33,215 nt of DNA, taken from the IMG/VR virus record IMGVR_UViG_3300023301_000055, positions 1 to 33,215 of that record; one strand, given 5' to 3'. This document shows, in pieces, positions 21,879-28,645 of the stretch. Made by a program: the position numbers and the translations under genes. Each line of letters starts with the position of its first letter. The first letter of the stretch is position 1. Source of the stretch: a virus. The notes below the pieces were generated by a model. The model saw only the letters and a program-made list of their open reading frames with translations. It ran no database searches and was not told where the DNA came from.

Positions 21879-22718
21879 ATGGCATTAAACATTGACGCAA
21901 TCCGCGGCAGACTGAACAAACTGCAAAACACTCAAAAAAAATCTGATATGTTGTGGAAACCAACCGCTGGTAAACAACAAGTTAGAATTGTTCCTTACAA
22001 AATTGATTTGGAAAACCCTTTCATTGAATTGTTATTTCACTACAACATTAACAACAAAACTTACCTATCACCGCAATCCTTTGGTCGGCCAGACCCTATT
22101 CTTGAATTTGCAAATAAACTTAAAAATTTAGGTGATAAAGATGATTGGAAAGCTGCAAAAGCAATGGAGCCGAAATTACGTACTTTTGTACCTGTAATTG
22201 TCCGTGGTGAGGAAGAAAAGGGTGTAAAATTCTGGGGATTCGGAAAAACCGTTTATCAAGATATCCTTGGTTACATTGCAGATCCTGATTATGGTGATAT
22301 CGCTGACATTAAAACTGGTAGAGATATTACTATTGAATACGTTACAGCCGAAGCAGGTGGAACTCAATTCCCCGTTACGAACATTCGTATTAAACCAAAT
22401 CAATCACCACTACTACAAGATGCTGATGCATCACAAGAGTTGATTGATAAACAAACTCCAATTACTGATATGTATTCAGAGTTATCTTACGATGAATTAA
22501 AAGCAGTTCTTGAAGGTTGGTTAAAACCGGAAGATGATACACCATTGGCAACTCCACCAAAATCGGAAAGTCAAAATATGACTACACCAACTAAACCAAA
22601 AGATGAACCAGTTAAGGAATCTAAACCAGTTGAACCTGTAACCCAACCAACCACACAAGCCCCAAGTGCAAAATCTGATGCAGTAGGGCAGGCCTTTGAC
22701 GATTTATTTAATAACTAA
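21879..22718 (+). CDS. gp32: single-stranded DNA-binding protein (T4 gp32-like)
   Basis: The 279-aa protein fits gp32 (301 aa in T4). It has an N-terminal basic helix for cooperative contacts and a core beginning W-K-P-T-A-G-K-Q-Q-V-R-I-V-P-Y, as in gp32 homologues of marine T4-like phages. L-F-H-Y-N-I-N-N-K-T-Y-L-S-P follows, then a Pro/Lys/Thr linker (about residues 225-265) and an acidic tip A-F-D-D-L-F-N-N of the type used by SSBs to recruit partners. The zinc-binding Cys cluster of T4 gp32 is absent. The next gene, uvsX, begins at the base after the stop, giving the natural SSB-recombinase pair. The 145-bp leader upstream contains an A9 tract but no promoter I can support. Confidence 0.92.
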   Translation: MALNIDAIRGRLNKLQNTQKKSDMLWKPTAGKQQVRIVPYKIDLENPFIELLFHYNINNKTYLSPQSFGRPDPILEFANKLKNLGDKDDWKAAKAMEPKLRTFVPVIVRGEEEKGVKFWGFGKTVYQDILGYIADPDYGDIADIKTGRDITIEYVTAEAGGTQFPVTNIRIKPNQSPLLQDADASQELIDKQTPITDMYSELSYDELKAVLEGWLKPEDDTPLATPPKSESQNMTTPTKPKDEPVKESKPVEPVTQPTTQAPSAKSDAVGQAFDDLFNN

Positions 22719-23864
22719 ATGGCTAAAGCTAAAGCTAAAGGCAAAGAGAGTGAACATGTTGACTTAGCAAGTACACTTGCGGACGAGTTAAACAAATTAT
22801 CCAAAACACAAAAAGTAGCATTCTTCTTGGATGCTGATGATACACCTACAAACGTGGATCATTGGATTTCCTTCGGGTCTGCTATTTTAGATGTGGCGGT
22901 ATCTAATCGAGCAAATGGCGGTGCACCAGTTGGAAGAATCGTAGAAATTACGGGTCTTGAACAAAGTGGTAAATCACTTGTATCAGCACATTTACTCGCG
23001 GAAACACAGAAAAAGGGTGGAGTAGCAGTACTCATTGATACTGAAACATCTGTTAGTAGGGAATTTTTGGAAGCAATCGGTGTGGATGTTTCAAAACTTC
23101 TTTATATTTCAGCAGATACAGTAGAAGATATTTTTGAATATGCAGAAACTATTATAGCAAAAGTCCGTGAAACGAGTCGAGATAAAATTGTTACAATAGT
23201 TGTGGATTCAGTAGCTGCGGCATCTACTAAAGTAGAATTAGAGGGTGATTATGACCAAAGCGGGTACGCAACCCAAAAGGCAATTATCATTTCTAAAGCT
23301 ATGAGAAAAATTACCAATTTAATTGGGAGACAGAACATTTTGATGGTATTCACAAATCAACTTCGTGCTAAAATGAACGCAATGTTTGGTGACCCTTGGA
23401 CAACAAGTGGTGGCAAGGCGTTAGCTTTCCATTCATCAGTCCGTTTACGATTGAAAAATATGGGTCAAATCAAAGTTGGTAGTAAACCGAATGAGAGGAT
23501 TATTGGAATGAAAGTCCGTTGTCAAGTAATTAAAAACAGGATGGGACCACCATTAAGGTCGGCTGATTTTGATATATTCTTTGACAGTGGAATTGATAAT
23601 CTTGGTTCATGGTTAAAAGTAATGAAGGAAAACGGATTAGTTAAACAGGCTGGTGCTTGGTATACTTACGTTGACACGGAAACTGGTGAGGAACATAAGT
23701 TTCAAGCCAAAGACTTTAAAGAGTTAGTGGAAGCACATCCAGATTTACAGTTGCAGATGTACATACGTATCTGCGATTCAATGGTTTTATCTTACAAGTC
23801 TAAATCTTCGTACGATCCTGATGAAATTACGATTGAAACAAATACTCCAGGAATGGACGAGTAG
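22719..23864 (+). CDS. uvsX: UvsX/RecA-family recombinase
   Basis: The 381-aa protein is close in length to T4 UvsX (391 aa) and catalyses strand exchange for recombination-dependent replication and repair. Seen are the Walker A G-L-E-Q-S-G-K-S (Lys85), then V-A-V-L-I-D-T-E-T-S-V-S, the Walker B I-V-T-I-V-V-D-S-V-A-A, and the RecA-like N-I-L-M-V-F-T-N-Q-L-R with T-S-G-G-K-A-L-A-F-H-S-S-V-R-L-R. An alanine/lysine-rich start (M-A-K-A-K-A-K-G-K) is unusual but follows the SSB stop directly, so the start is secure. It is followed by an intergenic region full of inverted repeats. Confidence 0.96.
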   Translation: MAKAKAKGKESEHVDLASTLADELNKLSKTQKVAFFLDADDTPTNVDHWISFGSAILDVAVSNRANGGAPVGRIVEITGLEQSGKSLVSAHLLAETQKKGGVAVLIDTETSVSREFLEAIGVDVSKLLYISADTVEDIFEYAETIIAKVRETSRDKIVTIVVDSVAAASTKVELEGDYDQSGYATQKAIIISKAMRKITNLIGRQNILMVFTNQLRAKMNAMFGDPWTTSGGKALAFHSSVRLRLKNMGQIKVGSKPNERIIGMKVRCQVIKNRMGPPLRSADFDIFFDSGIDNLGSWLKVMKENGLVKQAGAWYTYVDTETGEEHKFQAKDFKELVEAHPDLQLQMYIRICDSMVLSYKSKSSYDPDEITIETNTPGMDE

Positions 23865-23870
23865 AGTACC

Positions 23871-23928
23871 ATAATGTTAAATATAGTTTACATATCAACT
23901 ACATATTGTAAACTATATTTAACATTAT
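23871..23928. repeat. perfect 22-bp inverted repeat downstream of uvsX
   Basis: Arms at 23871-23892 and 23907-23928 are exact reverse complements separated by 14 nt. It starts 6 bp after the uvsX stop codon. The arms are very AT-rich and there is no T run after the second arm, so it is not a typical terminator. It could extrude as a cruciform or be a protein-binding or replication site. Confidence 0.9.
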
Positions 23929-23936
23929 TATTATAC

Positions 23937-24004
23937 AATAATAGATAATATGTTATCTATTTTGTACAAAATGTTCCATTATAGACAATATATTATCTAT
24001 TATT
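23937..24004. repeat. second inverted repeat with nested palindromes upstream of the 5' nuclease gene
   Basis: A 15-bp arm (23937-23951) is an exact reverse complement of 23990-24004. Inside lie a small hairpin AGATAA/TTATCT (loop TATG) and the 14-bp palindrome ATTTTGTACAAAAT. Together with the repeat at 23871 it fills nearly the whole 162-bp gap. Confidence 0.85.
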
Positions 24005-24026
24005 ATAAAATAATTAAAAATGTTAC

Positions 24027-25070
24027 ATGAGAGAGCTTTATAAGAATATTTTAAATTCAGTTGAAGATGATCATTCCCAAAATATTGATACACACCGTAA
24101 TTCACGTGTACTCATTATTGATGGGTTGAATACCTTTATCAGATGTTGGTCATCAATCCCTACAATGAATGAGGATGGTGATCACGTAGCTGGTGTTACA
24201 AATGTACTATTATCAATTGGTTATGCCATAAAACAAACAAATCCCACCCGAGTTATCGTGGTTTTTGATGGGAAAGATGGTGCTTCCGGCAGAAAGAAGA
24301 TTTATTCCGGATATAAAGCCAAACGAGGAAAAAACAAATTAAGAGTAAACCGCTCATATGCAGATATGATGAATGTTGAGGACGAGAGGGAATCAATGAA
24401 GCGGCAATTTATGTGGCTAACAGAGTTTTTACATAATCTACCTGTTACTACAATGATATATGATGGAGTAGAGGCAGATGATGTAATGGCGTATATCACA
24501 ACTCACCTTTTAAAAGAGGGAGAGCAGGGGGTACTAATGTCAACTGACAAAGATTTCCTACAATTGGTGAATGATAATACAATCGTATGGTCACCTACAA
24601 AAAAGAAAATATACAATACTAAAACCGTTTATGAAAATTTTGGGATTCATTCCCGAAACCTACTATTATACAGAGTATTAGATGGTGATACATCAGATGA
24701 AATACCTGGTATACGAGGGTGTGGTCTAAAGACGGTTCACAAACGATTTCCAGAACTCACAGAGGATGTAAAACTTACCGTTGATGATTTATTAAGGTTA
24801 GCCAATGAAAAGAGTGGCAAGGTTAAATTATACGATGATATTTTAAAATCAAAAGACCAGATACTAATGAATCGCCGGTTGATGCAATTGGAAGATCCTG
24901 AATTAAGTGGTAGTACTAAAATGAATATATTAACAAAATTCGATGAAGTACCAAACTCAATCAATAAGTTAAATTTTATGAAAGTGTGTTTAAAATATAA
25001 AGTTACTGACAAGTTTACAAAAGATATACATGGTTGGTTAGGTGCTACATTCGGAACTTTAATTACGTAG
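24027..25070 (+). CDS. rnh: 5'-3' exonuclease / RNase H (T4 Rnh, FEN-like)
   Basis: The 347-aa protein has the FEN/5'-nuclease acidic cluster in order: I-I-D-G-L-N-T-F-I-R near residue 30, V-V-F-D-G-K-D-G-A-S-G-R-K-K near 80, G-V-E-A-D-D-V-M-A-Y near 150, S-T-D-K-D-F-L-Q-L near 173, and L-D-G-D-T-S-D-E-I-P-G-I-R-G-C-G near 220. The last is the helix-hairpin-helix DNA-binding segment. T4 RNase H (305 aa) removes RNA primers and processes lagging-strand flaps; it is a little shorter. It lies after uvsX and before the helicase, within the replication module. The start is the first ATG after the palindromic region. Confidence 0.93.
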   Translation: MRELYKNILNSVEDDHSQNIDTHRNSRVLIIDGLNTFIRCWSSIPTMNEDGDHVAGVTNVLLSIGYAIKQTNPTRVIVVFDGKDGASGRKKIYSGYKAKRGKNKLRVNRSYADMMNVEDERESMKRQFMWLTEFLHNLPVTTMIYDGVEADDVMAYITTHLLKEGEQGVLMSTDKDFLQLVNDNTIVWSPTKKKIYNTKTVYENFGIHSRNLLLYRVLDGDTSDEIPGIRGCGLKTVHKRFPELTEDVKLTVDDLLRLANEKSGKVKLYDDILKSKDQILMNRRLMQLEDPELSGSTKMNILTKFDEVPNSINKLNFMKVCLKYKVTDKFTKDIHGWLGATFGTLIT

Positions 25071-25077
25071 TTGAAAT

Positions 25078-25212
25078 ATGAAACTAATACTAGGAGATAG
25101 CAAAATAAAACTAAAAGATTTACCTGAAAATTCGGTAGATAGTGTAGTTTTAGATGGAGAAATTTACATTGGACCGAAACAAAAGGAAATAATAGATAAA
25201 TTCTTTAAATAA
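25078..25212 (+). pseudogene. internally deleted DNA methyltransferase remnant (44 aa)
   Basis: The open frame starts M-K-L-I-L-G-D-S, then L-K-D-L-P-E-N-S-V-D-S-V-V-L-D. That is the standard opening of small N4/N6 DNA methyltransferases of the type G-D-x-x-x-x-L-x-x-L-P-x-N-S-V-D-x-I-V-T-D-P-P-Y. It then breaks exactly where D-P-P-Y should follow and continues G-E-I-Y-I-G-P-K-Q-K-E-I-I-D-K-F-F-K to a stop. The catalytic P-P-Y and the SAM-binding C-terminal half are missing. I infer an internal deletion that kept the frame and the stop. The stop abuts the helicase ATG, so the residual ORF may still serve for translational coupling. Confidence 0.6.
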
Positions 25213-26517
25213 ATGGACACATTAGAAAGATATGGTCACAGTTTTCAAACCAAAGCAATAACAGCATTAATATTTGATAAAAAGTTTTTAGATACACTTT
25301 CTGATATTGTATCACCTACACATTTTGAATCAGATGTAGATAAGTGGATAGTTGGCGAAATTATTGACCACCATTTACAATATAAAAAGCCACCAGACAT
25401 TGATGTATTCAAAGTAAAGGTTTCAGAGTTAACGAATCCTGTTTTAAAATCAAATGTGGTTTTACAACTTAAACAAGTATTCACTCAACTCGGAACAACA
25501 GATTTAAAATTCATTAAGGATGAATTTAAGTCATTTTGTATCAATCAGAATTTAAAACAGGTAATTTTAAAATCGGTTGATTTATTAAACGCAGGTAGTT
25601 ATGATAAAATAAAATCCCTGGTTGATGATGCGATGAAAGCTGGTGTTGATCTTGATTTAGGTCATGATTATCAACTTGATTTTGATAAACGGTTTTTAGA
25701 TGAAGATAGAATCGTTATACCTACTGGTTGGGGAGCGGTTGATGAACTGATGAACGGTGGATTGGGAGCAGGGGAACTTGCAGTAGTAGTTGCACCAAGT
25801 GGTGTAGGTAAGACTTGGTTACTAACTTGTATCGGTGCTAACGCTGTAAAAGAGGGTAAAAGTGTAGTACACTATTCAATGGAACTTTCAGAATATTATG
25901 TTGGGGCTAGGTATGATACTGTATTTACACATATACCAAGTTCGGAATTAAAAGATAAAAATGCCGAAGTAAAATCTAAAGTACAAAATCTAAAGGGAAA
26001 TCTATTGATAAAATATTTTCCACCAAAAGGGATTACAGTTGCGAAAATTCAACAACATATTGAACAACTAACTGCGGCAGGAAATAAACCAGATTTAATT
26101 ATTTTGGATTATGCTGATTTAGTGCTACCAAAAAACGGTGGTGGTGATTCTGCATATCAAGAGCAAGGTGGAGTTTATATTGAACTTCGTGGTATGGGTG
26201 GTGAATTACAAATGCCAATTTGGACAGCATCTCAGACCAATAGATGTTTTTCGTTGGATACTCCCGTTGAGACACCAGCTGGTAAAATTGCAATTGGTAA
26301 GATAAAAGAAAATGATGAAATCTTAACACACGATGGTTACAAAAAAGTAAGTCACGTATTTCCAGTTGAAACACAACCTGTATATGAAATCACATTAAAA
26401 AGCGGGAAAAAAGTAAAATGCTCATTGAGACATGAATTTCCTGTTAATTATGGTAAACTAAAATCACTAGAAAGTGGATTAAAGGTTGGTGATAAATTAT
26501 TTACAAAAAAATCATAA
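25213..26517 (+). CDS. gp41: replicative helicase (gp41/DnaB) N-terminal part fused to split-intein N half
   Basis: Residues 1-344 are the N-terminal domain plus most of the RecA-like motor of a DnaB-type helicase: Walker A A-P-S-G-V-G-K-T (Lys200), S-M-E-L-S-E for H1a, L-I-I-L-D-Y-A-D for Walker B, and the run W-T-A-S-Q-T-N-R ending at the H3/Q-x-N-R motif. At residue 345 the frame enters an intein, C-F-S-L-D-T-P-V-E-T-P-A-G. It continues through the block B region (L-K-S-G-K-K-V-K-C-S-L-R-H-E-F-P) and stops after G-L-K-V-G-D-K-L-F. The missing 105 residues of the helicase are encoded at 27607-28065. Together the exteins make about 449 aa, near T4 gp41 (475 aa). Confidence 0.93.
   Translation: MDTLERYGHSFQTKAITALIFDKKFLDTLSDIVSPTHFESDVDKWIVGEIIDHHLQYKKPPDIDVFKVKVSELTNPVLKSNVVLQLKQVFTQLGTTDLKFIKDEFKSFCINQNLKQVILKSVDLLNAGSYDKIKSLVDDAMKAGVDLDLGHDYQLDFDKRFLDEDRIVIPTGWGAVDELMNGGLGAGELAVVVAPSGVGKTWLLTCIGANAVKEGKSVVHYSMELSEYYVGARYDTVFTHIPSSELKDKNAEVKSKVQNLKGNLLIKYFPPKGITVAKIQQHIEQLTAAGNKPDLIILDYADLVLPKNGGGDSAYQEQGGVYIELRGMGGELQMPIWTASQTNRCFSLDTPVETPAGKIAIGKIKENDEILTHDGYKKVSHVFPVETQPVYEITLKSGKKVKCSLRHEFPVNYGKLKSLESGLKVGDKLFTKKS
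26245..26514 (+). other. split intein, N-terminal half (IntN, about 90 aa)
   Basis: The first residue is Cys1 directly after the helicase Q-T-N-R. Block A is C-F-S-L-D-T-P-V. Block B is represented by K-V-K-C-S-L-R-H (catalytic His present, with Cys-Ser-Leu in place of the usual Thr-x-x). The half ends with L-K-V-G-D-K-L-F-T-K-K-S and a stop. From memory it is close in pattern to the gp41-8 type of split intein found in metagenomic gp41 genes. Confidence 0.9.
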
Positions 26518-26553
26518 AAAGTTTGTGTATCCGTTCTGTTTTTATAAAAATCT

Positions 26554-26563
26554 TATATTTATA
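26554..26563 (+). promoter_or_regulatory. TATATTTATA late-type box of the homing endonuclease gene
   Basis: An exact copy of the box lies 13 bp upstream of the endonuclease ATG, in the gap after the IntN stop. All the other copies precede tail, late or unassigned large-protein genes, so the endonuclease appears to be expressed on the late schedule independently of the helicase. Confidence 0.6.
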
Positions 26564-26576
26564 ATAAAGAGATACT

Positions 26577-27620
26577 ATGGAATTATATTATAAAAACACG
26601 GAGCATATTTTAAGAGTAAAACCTTTTAATGAATTTGAAAACATAACGGATAACATTGTAGAACAATTAAATAAAATTGCAATACAATTTACTAAACGAG
26701 AAATTCAAAGTAAAGCTTTACAAGTCATATCATTAATTAAATATAATGTAGGTGAGGACTGGGTGACATTGATACATAATAGTAAACAGTTCAAACGGGA
26801 TAGTATAACATTAAATAGTTATATCGGTAGGTATGGTGATGTAGTAGGTACACAGTTACACACAGAACGTATTAACACATTTACGAAATCCGTGAGTAAA
26901 GATGCGTATGTTAAGAAACATGGCAAGAAAAAATGGCAAAAGTTATGTAAATCAAAGATTAGTTTTTCGGAACAACATTTTGTAGAAAAATACGGTGAAA
27001 CCATTGGCATGGTAAAATGGCAGGAAACATTAACCAAAAAAATAAAAACTCAAAAAGAGAATTTTAAGAATAAAAAATGGAAAAACGGACGAACACTCAC
27101 CGAATATCAGGATCGACATGGTATAGAAGATGGGTATAAACGATGGAAGTTACGAAATGATAAGCAACGATATAGATTATCTCGTGAATATTATATAGAT
27201 AAATTTGGATTAGAACGTGGTTCGGTTGAGTATAGATTATATGTGGAACAAAATATCAGAAACTTCCAGTCACCAGGTGGATATAGTAAAATATCACAGA
27301 GATTATTTAATTCCATATATAAACAATTAGATATTAAATATCAAGCAAAATGTAAATATGCAACAAATGCAGGAGAAGAGAGGTTTTTTATGAATAATGA
27401 TAAACTTATTTTAACTGATTTTAAATGTGGTAATAAAATTATAGAATTTGATGGTGATTATTGGCATATTCGTGATGAAACTAAACAAAAAGATAAAGTT
27501 AAACAAGAATTTTTAGAAAGTAAGGGGTATTTTGTTTTAAGAATAAAAGAATCAGAATACAATAAGAATAAAAATGAAGTTATAAACAAATGTATAAATT
27601 TTATAAATGAAACAACATAA
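26577..27620 (+). CDS. free-standing Vsr-like homing endonuclease within the split intein
   Basis: This 347-aa protein has two parts. Residues about 75-240 contain five degenerate repeats of about 27 residues built around [Y/H/F]-G-x3-G/K-x4-[W/Y], e.g. V-E-K-Y-G-E-T-I-G-M-V-K-W and Q-D-R-H-G-I-E-D-G-Y-K-R-W. These are probable DNA-binding units. Residues 265-347 form the nuclease: A-G-E-E-R-F-F, I-L-T-D-F-K, K-I-I-E-F-D-G-D-Y-W-H, then V-L-R-I-K-E-S-E-Y. This is a Vsr/very-short-patch-repair-like PD-(D/E)xK fold typical of endonucleases found with gp41 split inteins. It would cut intein-free helicase genes at the insertion site to spread the element. It overlaps the IntC start by 14 nt. Confidence 0.85.
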   Translation: MELYYKNTEHILRVKPFNEFENITDNIVEQLNKIAIQFTKREIQSKALQVISLIKYNVGEDWVTLIHNSKQFKRDSITLNSYIGRYGDVVGTQLHTERINTFTKSVSKDAYVKKHGKKKWQKLCKSKISFSEQHFVEKYGETIGMVKWQETLTKKIKTQKENFKNKKWKNGRTLTEYQDRHGIEDGYKRWKLRNDKQRYRLSREYYIDKFGLERGSVEYRLYVEQNIRNFQSPGGYSKISQRLFNSIYKQLDIKYQAKCKYATNAGEERFFMNNDKLILTDFKCGNKIIEFDGDYWHIRDETKQKDKVKQEFLESKGYFVLRIKESEYNKNKNEVINKCINFINETT

Positions 27621-27747
27621 TTTAAACCCGAAAGATTTTGAAATGGATGAAATCGTTTCAATTAAGTTAATCGGTGAACGAGAAACTGTAGATATAACAG
27701 TAGAGGATACACATATGTTTTATGCAAATGGAATATATAGCCATAAT
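27607..27747 (+). other. split intein, C-terminal half (IntC, 47 aa)
   Basis: It ends in F-Y-A-N-G-I-Y-S-H-N, with the His-Asn pair needed for Asn cyclisation, followed by extein Ser. All chemical residues for trans-splicing (Cys1, block B His, penultimate His, terminal Asn, Ser+1) are intact across the two halves. Confidence 0.9.
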
Positions 27748-28065
27748 TCAGGCATAGATTCAGAGGTAATAGAAGCAGATAAAATAGCAGATTCATATGC
27801 AAAAGTTATGAACGCTGATTTTATTATGAGTTGGAGTAGAAAGTCAAAAGATAAATTAAATAATACTGCAAGGGCGCATATAATGAAAAATAGATTCGGT
27901 CCTGATGGTATTACATTTCCATGTAAAATGGACACAAATACAGGCTTCGTTGAAGTATATGACGGCAATTCTGCCGATGGTATTTCTTCAAAAAATGATT
28001 CAGCACAAGGTGCGGTAGTTGAAAAGCAATTGTTGCACAAAAAGTATTTGGAGAATATGGGTTAA
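27607..28065 (+). CDS. gp41: split-intein C half fused to the helicase C-terminal part
   Basis: Residues 1-47 are IntC: a short lead, M-D-E-I-V-S-I-K-L-I-G-E-R-E-T-V-D-I-T-V (block F strand), D-T-H-M-F-Y-A-N-G-I, and the terminal S-H-N with penultimate His and final Asn. Residue 48 is Ser, the +1 nucleophile. The following 105 residues finish the DnaB/gp41 motor: G-I-D-S-E-V-I-E-A-D-K-I-A-D-S-Y, D-F-I-M-S-W-S-R-K, A-R-A-H-I-M-K-N-R-F-G and a C-terminal F-V-E-V-Y-D. Trans-splicing with the product at 25213 would restore a continuous helicase. The ATG lies in the end of the endonuclease gene, so translation is probably coupled to it. Confidence 0.92.
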   Translation: MKQHNLNPKDFEMDEIVSIKLIGERETVDITVEDTHMFYANGIYSHNSGIDSEVIEADKIADSYAKVMNADFIMSWSRKSKDKLNNTARAHIMKNRFGPDGITFPCKMDTNTGFVEVYDGNSADGISSKNDSAQGAVVEKQLLHKKYLENMG

Positions 28066-28074
28066 AATATAAAC

Positions 28075-28089
28075 AATTAAACTATAAAA
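28075..28089 (+). repeat. 15-bp leader repeat, copy 1 (AATTAAACTATAAAA)
   Basis: The string lies 1 nt upstream of the nuclease ATG at 28091. The identical string at 28629-28643 lies 2 nt upstream of the helicase-methyltransferase ATG. Confidence 0.7.
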
Positions 28090-28090
28090 C

Positions 28091-28597
28091 ATGAAAACAA
28101 TTTTAAAAGAATACATGAATGGTGTTGAAACTGATTTACAAAAGCGAATTAAGCAATTAAAAGTCGCAATTGAATGGGATAAATTATCAACTAAATTAAA
28201 ATCTGAATTAATTTCCAATGCGTTGGAAGCTGCAATGAGTAAAGTTATACCAAATTGTGAAGCCCCCACAGTAGATTCTAAATCAGATGTATATATAAAT
28301 GGAGTGGCGTTAGAAATAAAAACAACTTCAACAAGTTATACATGGCAAGGTGGTGAGTTTTCAAAAAGACCAGCGGATTATTTATTAGTTGGATATACTG
28401 ATGATGGTGTCGGTAATAATATTAAGTTATTTGTACTACATACCAAATTAAAAGAATCGGATTGGATATCTTCTAAATCCGATAATTACTATGCAACGAG
28501 TATTCAATTGAAATATATTTTAAAAAATAATAAATATACGGTATTAACTGGTAATATTCAACAAAAGCGAACACATCCTCATATGGTATGTGTATAA
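28091..28597 (+). CDS. PD-(D/E)xK restriction endonuclease-like protein
   Basis: The 168-aa protein contains S-K-S-D-V-Y-I-N-G-V-A-L-E-I-K-T-T, with Asp66 and Glu75-Ile-Lys77. That is the D-x(n)-E-x-K metal site of the PD-(D/E)xK nuclease fold. After it come G-G-E-F-S-K-R-P-A-D-Y-L-L-V and a late W-I-S-S-K...Y-Y-A-T-S-I-Q-L-K, a layout like that of small type II restriction enzymes. The N-terminal 60 residues are helical. It lies directly upstream of a helicase-methyltransferase gene that lacks an obvious PD-(D/E)xK domain, and both genes carry the same 15-bp leader. I infer it supplies the cleavage function of that system; it could alternatively act as a free-standing nuclease. Confidence 0.78.
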   Translation: MKTILKEYMNGVETDLQKRIKQLKVAIEWDKLSTKLKSELISNALEAAMSKVIPNCEAPTVDSKSDVYINGVALEIKTTSTSYTWQGGEFSKRPADYLLVGYTDDGVGNNIKLFVLHTKLKESDWISSKSDNYYATSIQLKYILKNNKYTVLTGNIQQKRTHPHMVCV

Positions 28598-28628
28598 ATA
28601 TATTATTACAATTAGGTAAACTTAAAAT

Positions 28629-28643
28629 AATTAAACTATAAAA
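28629..28643 (+). repeat. 15-bp leader repeat, copy 2 (AATTAAACTATAAAA)
   Basis: Identical to the string at 28075-28089 and placed almost the same distance from its start codon. It may be a shared leader for co-regulation or a by-product of how the two genes were assembled. Confidence 0.7.
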
Positions 28644-28645
28644 GA

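Larger units (their letters stand above)
26245..27747 (+). mobile_element. fractured-intein element: IntN, free-standing homing endonuclease, IntC
   Basis: The helicase coding sequence is interrupted at the codon after Q-T-N-R and resumes at Ser of S-G-I-D. Between lie the two intein halves and, between those, an independent endonuclease gene with its own promoter box and start. The whole unit behaves as a single mobile insertion in a conserved ATPase motif. The arrangement matches the 'fractured gene' organisation described for metagenomic gp41 helicases by Dassa and colleagues (recalled from memory). Confidence 0.88.

Noticed and set aside
26245-27747. An ordinary contiguous intein broken by sequencing errors
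   Set aside because: IntN ends cleanly after its natural last strand, the endonuclease has its own promoter box and ATG, and IntC has its own ATG at the expected place. That is three independent signs of a true split.
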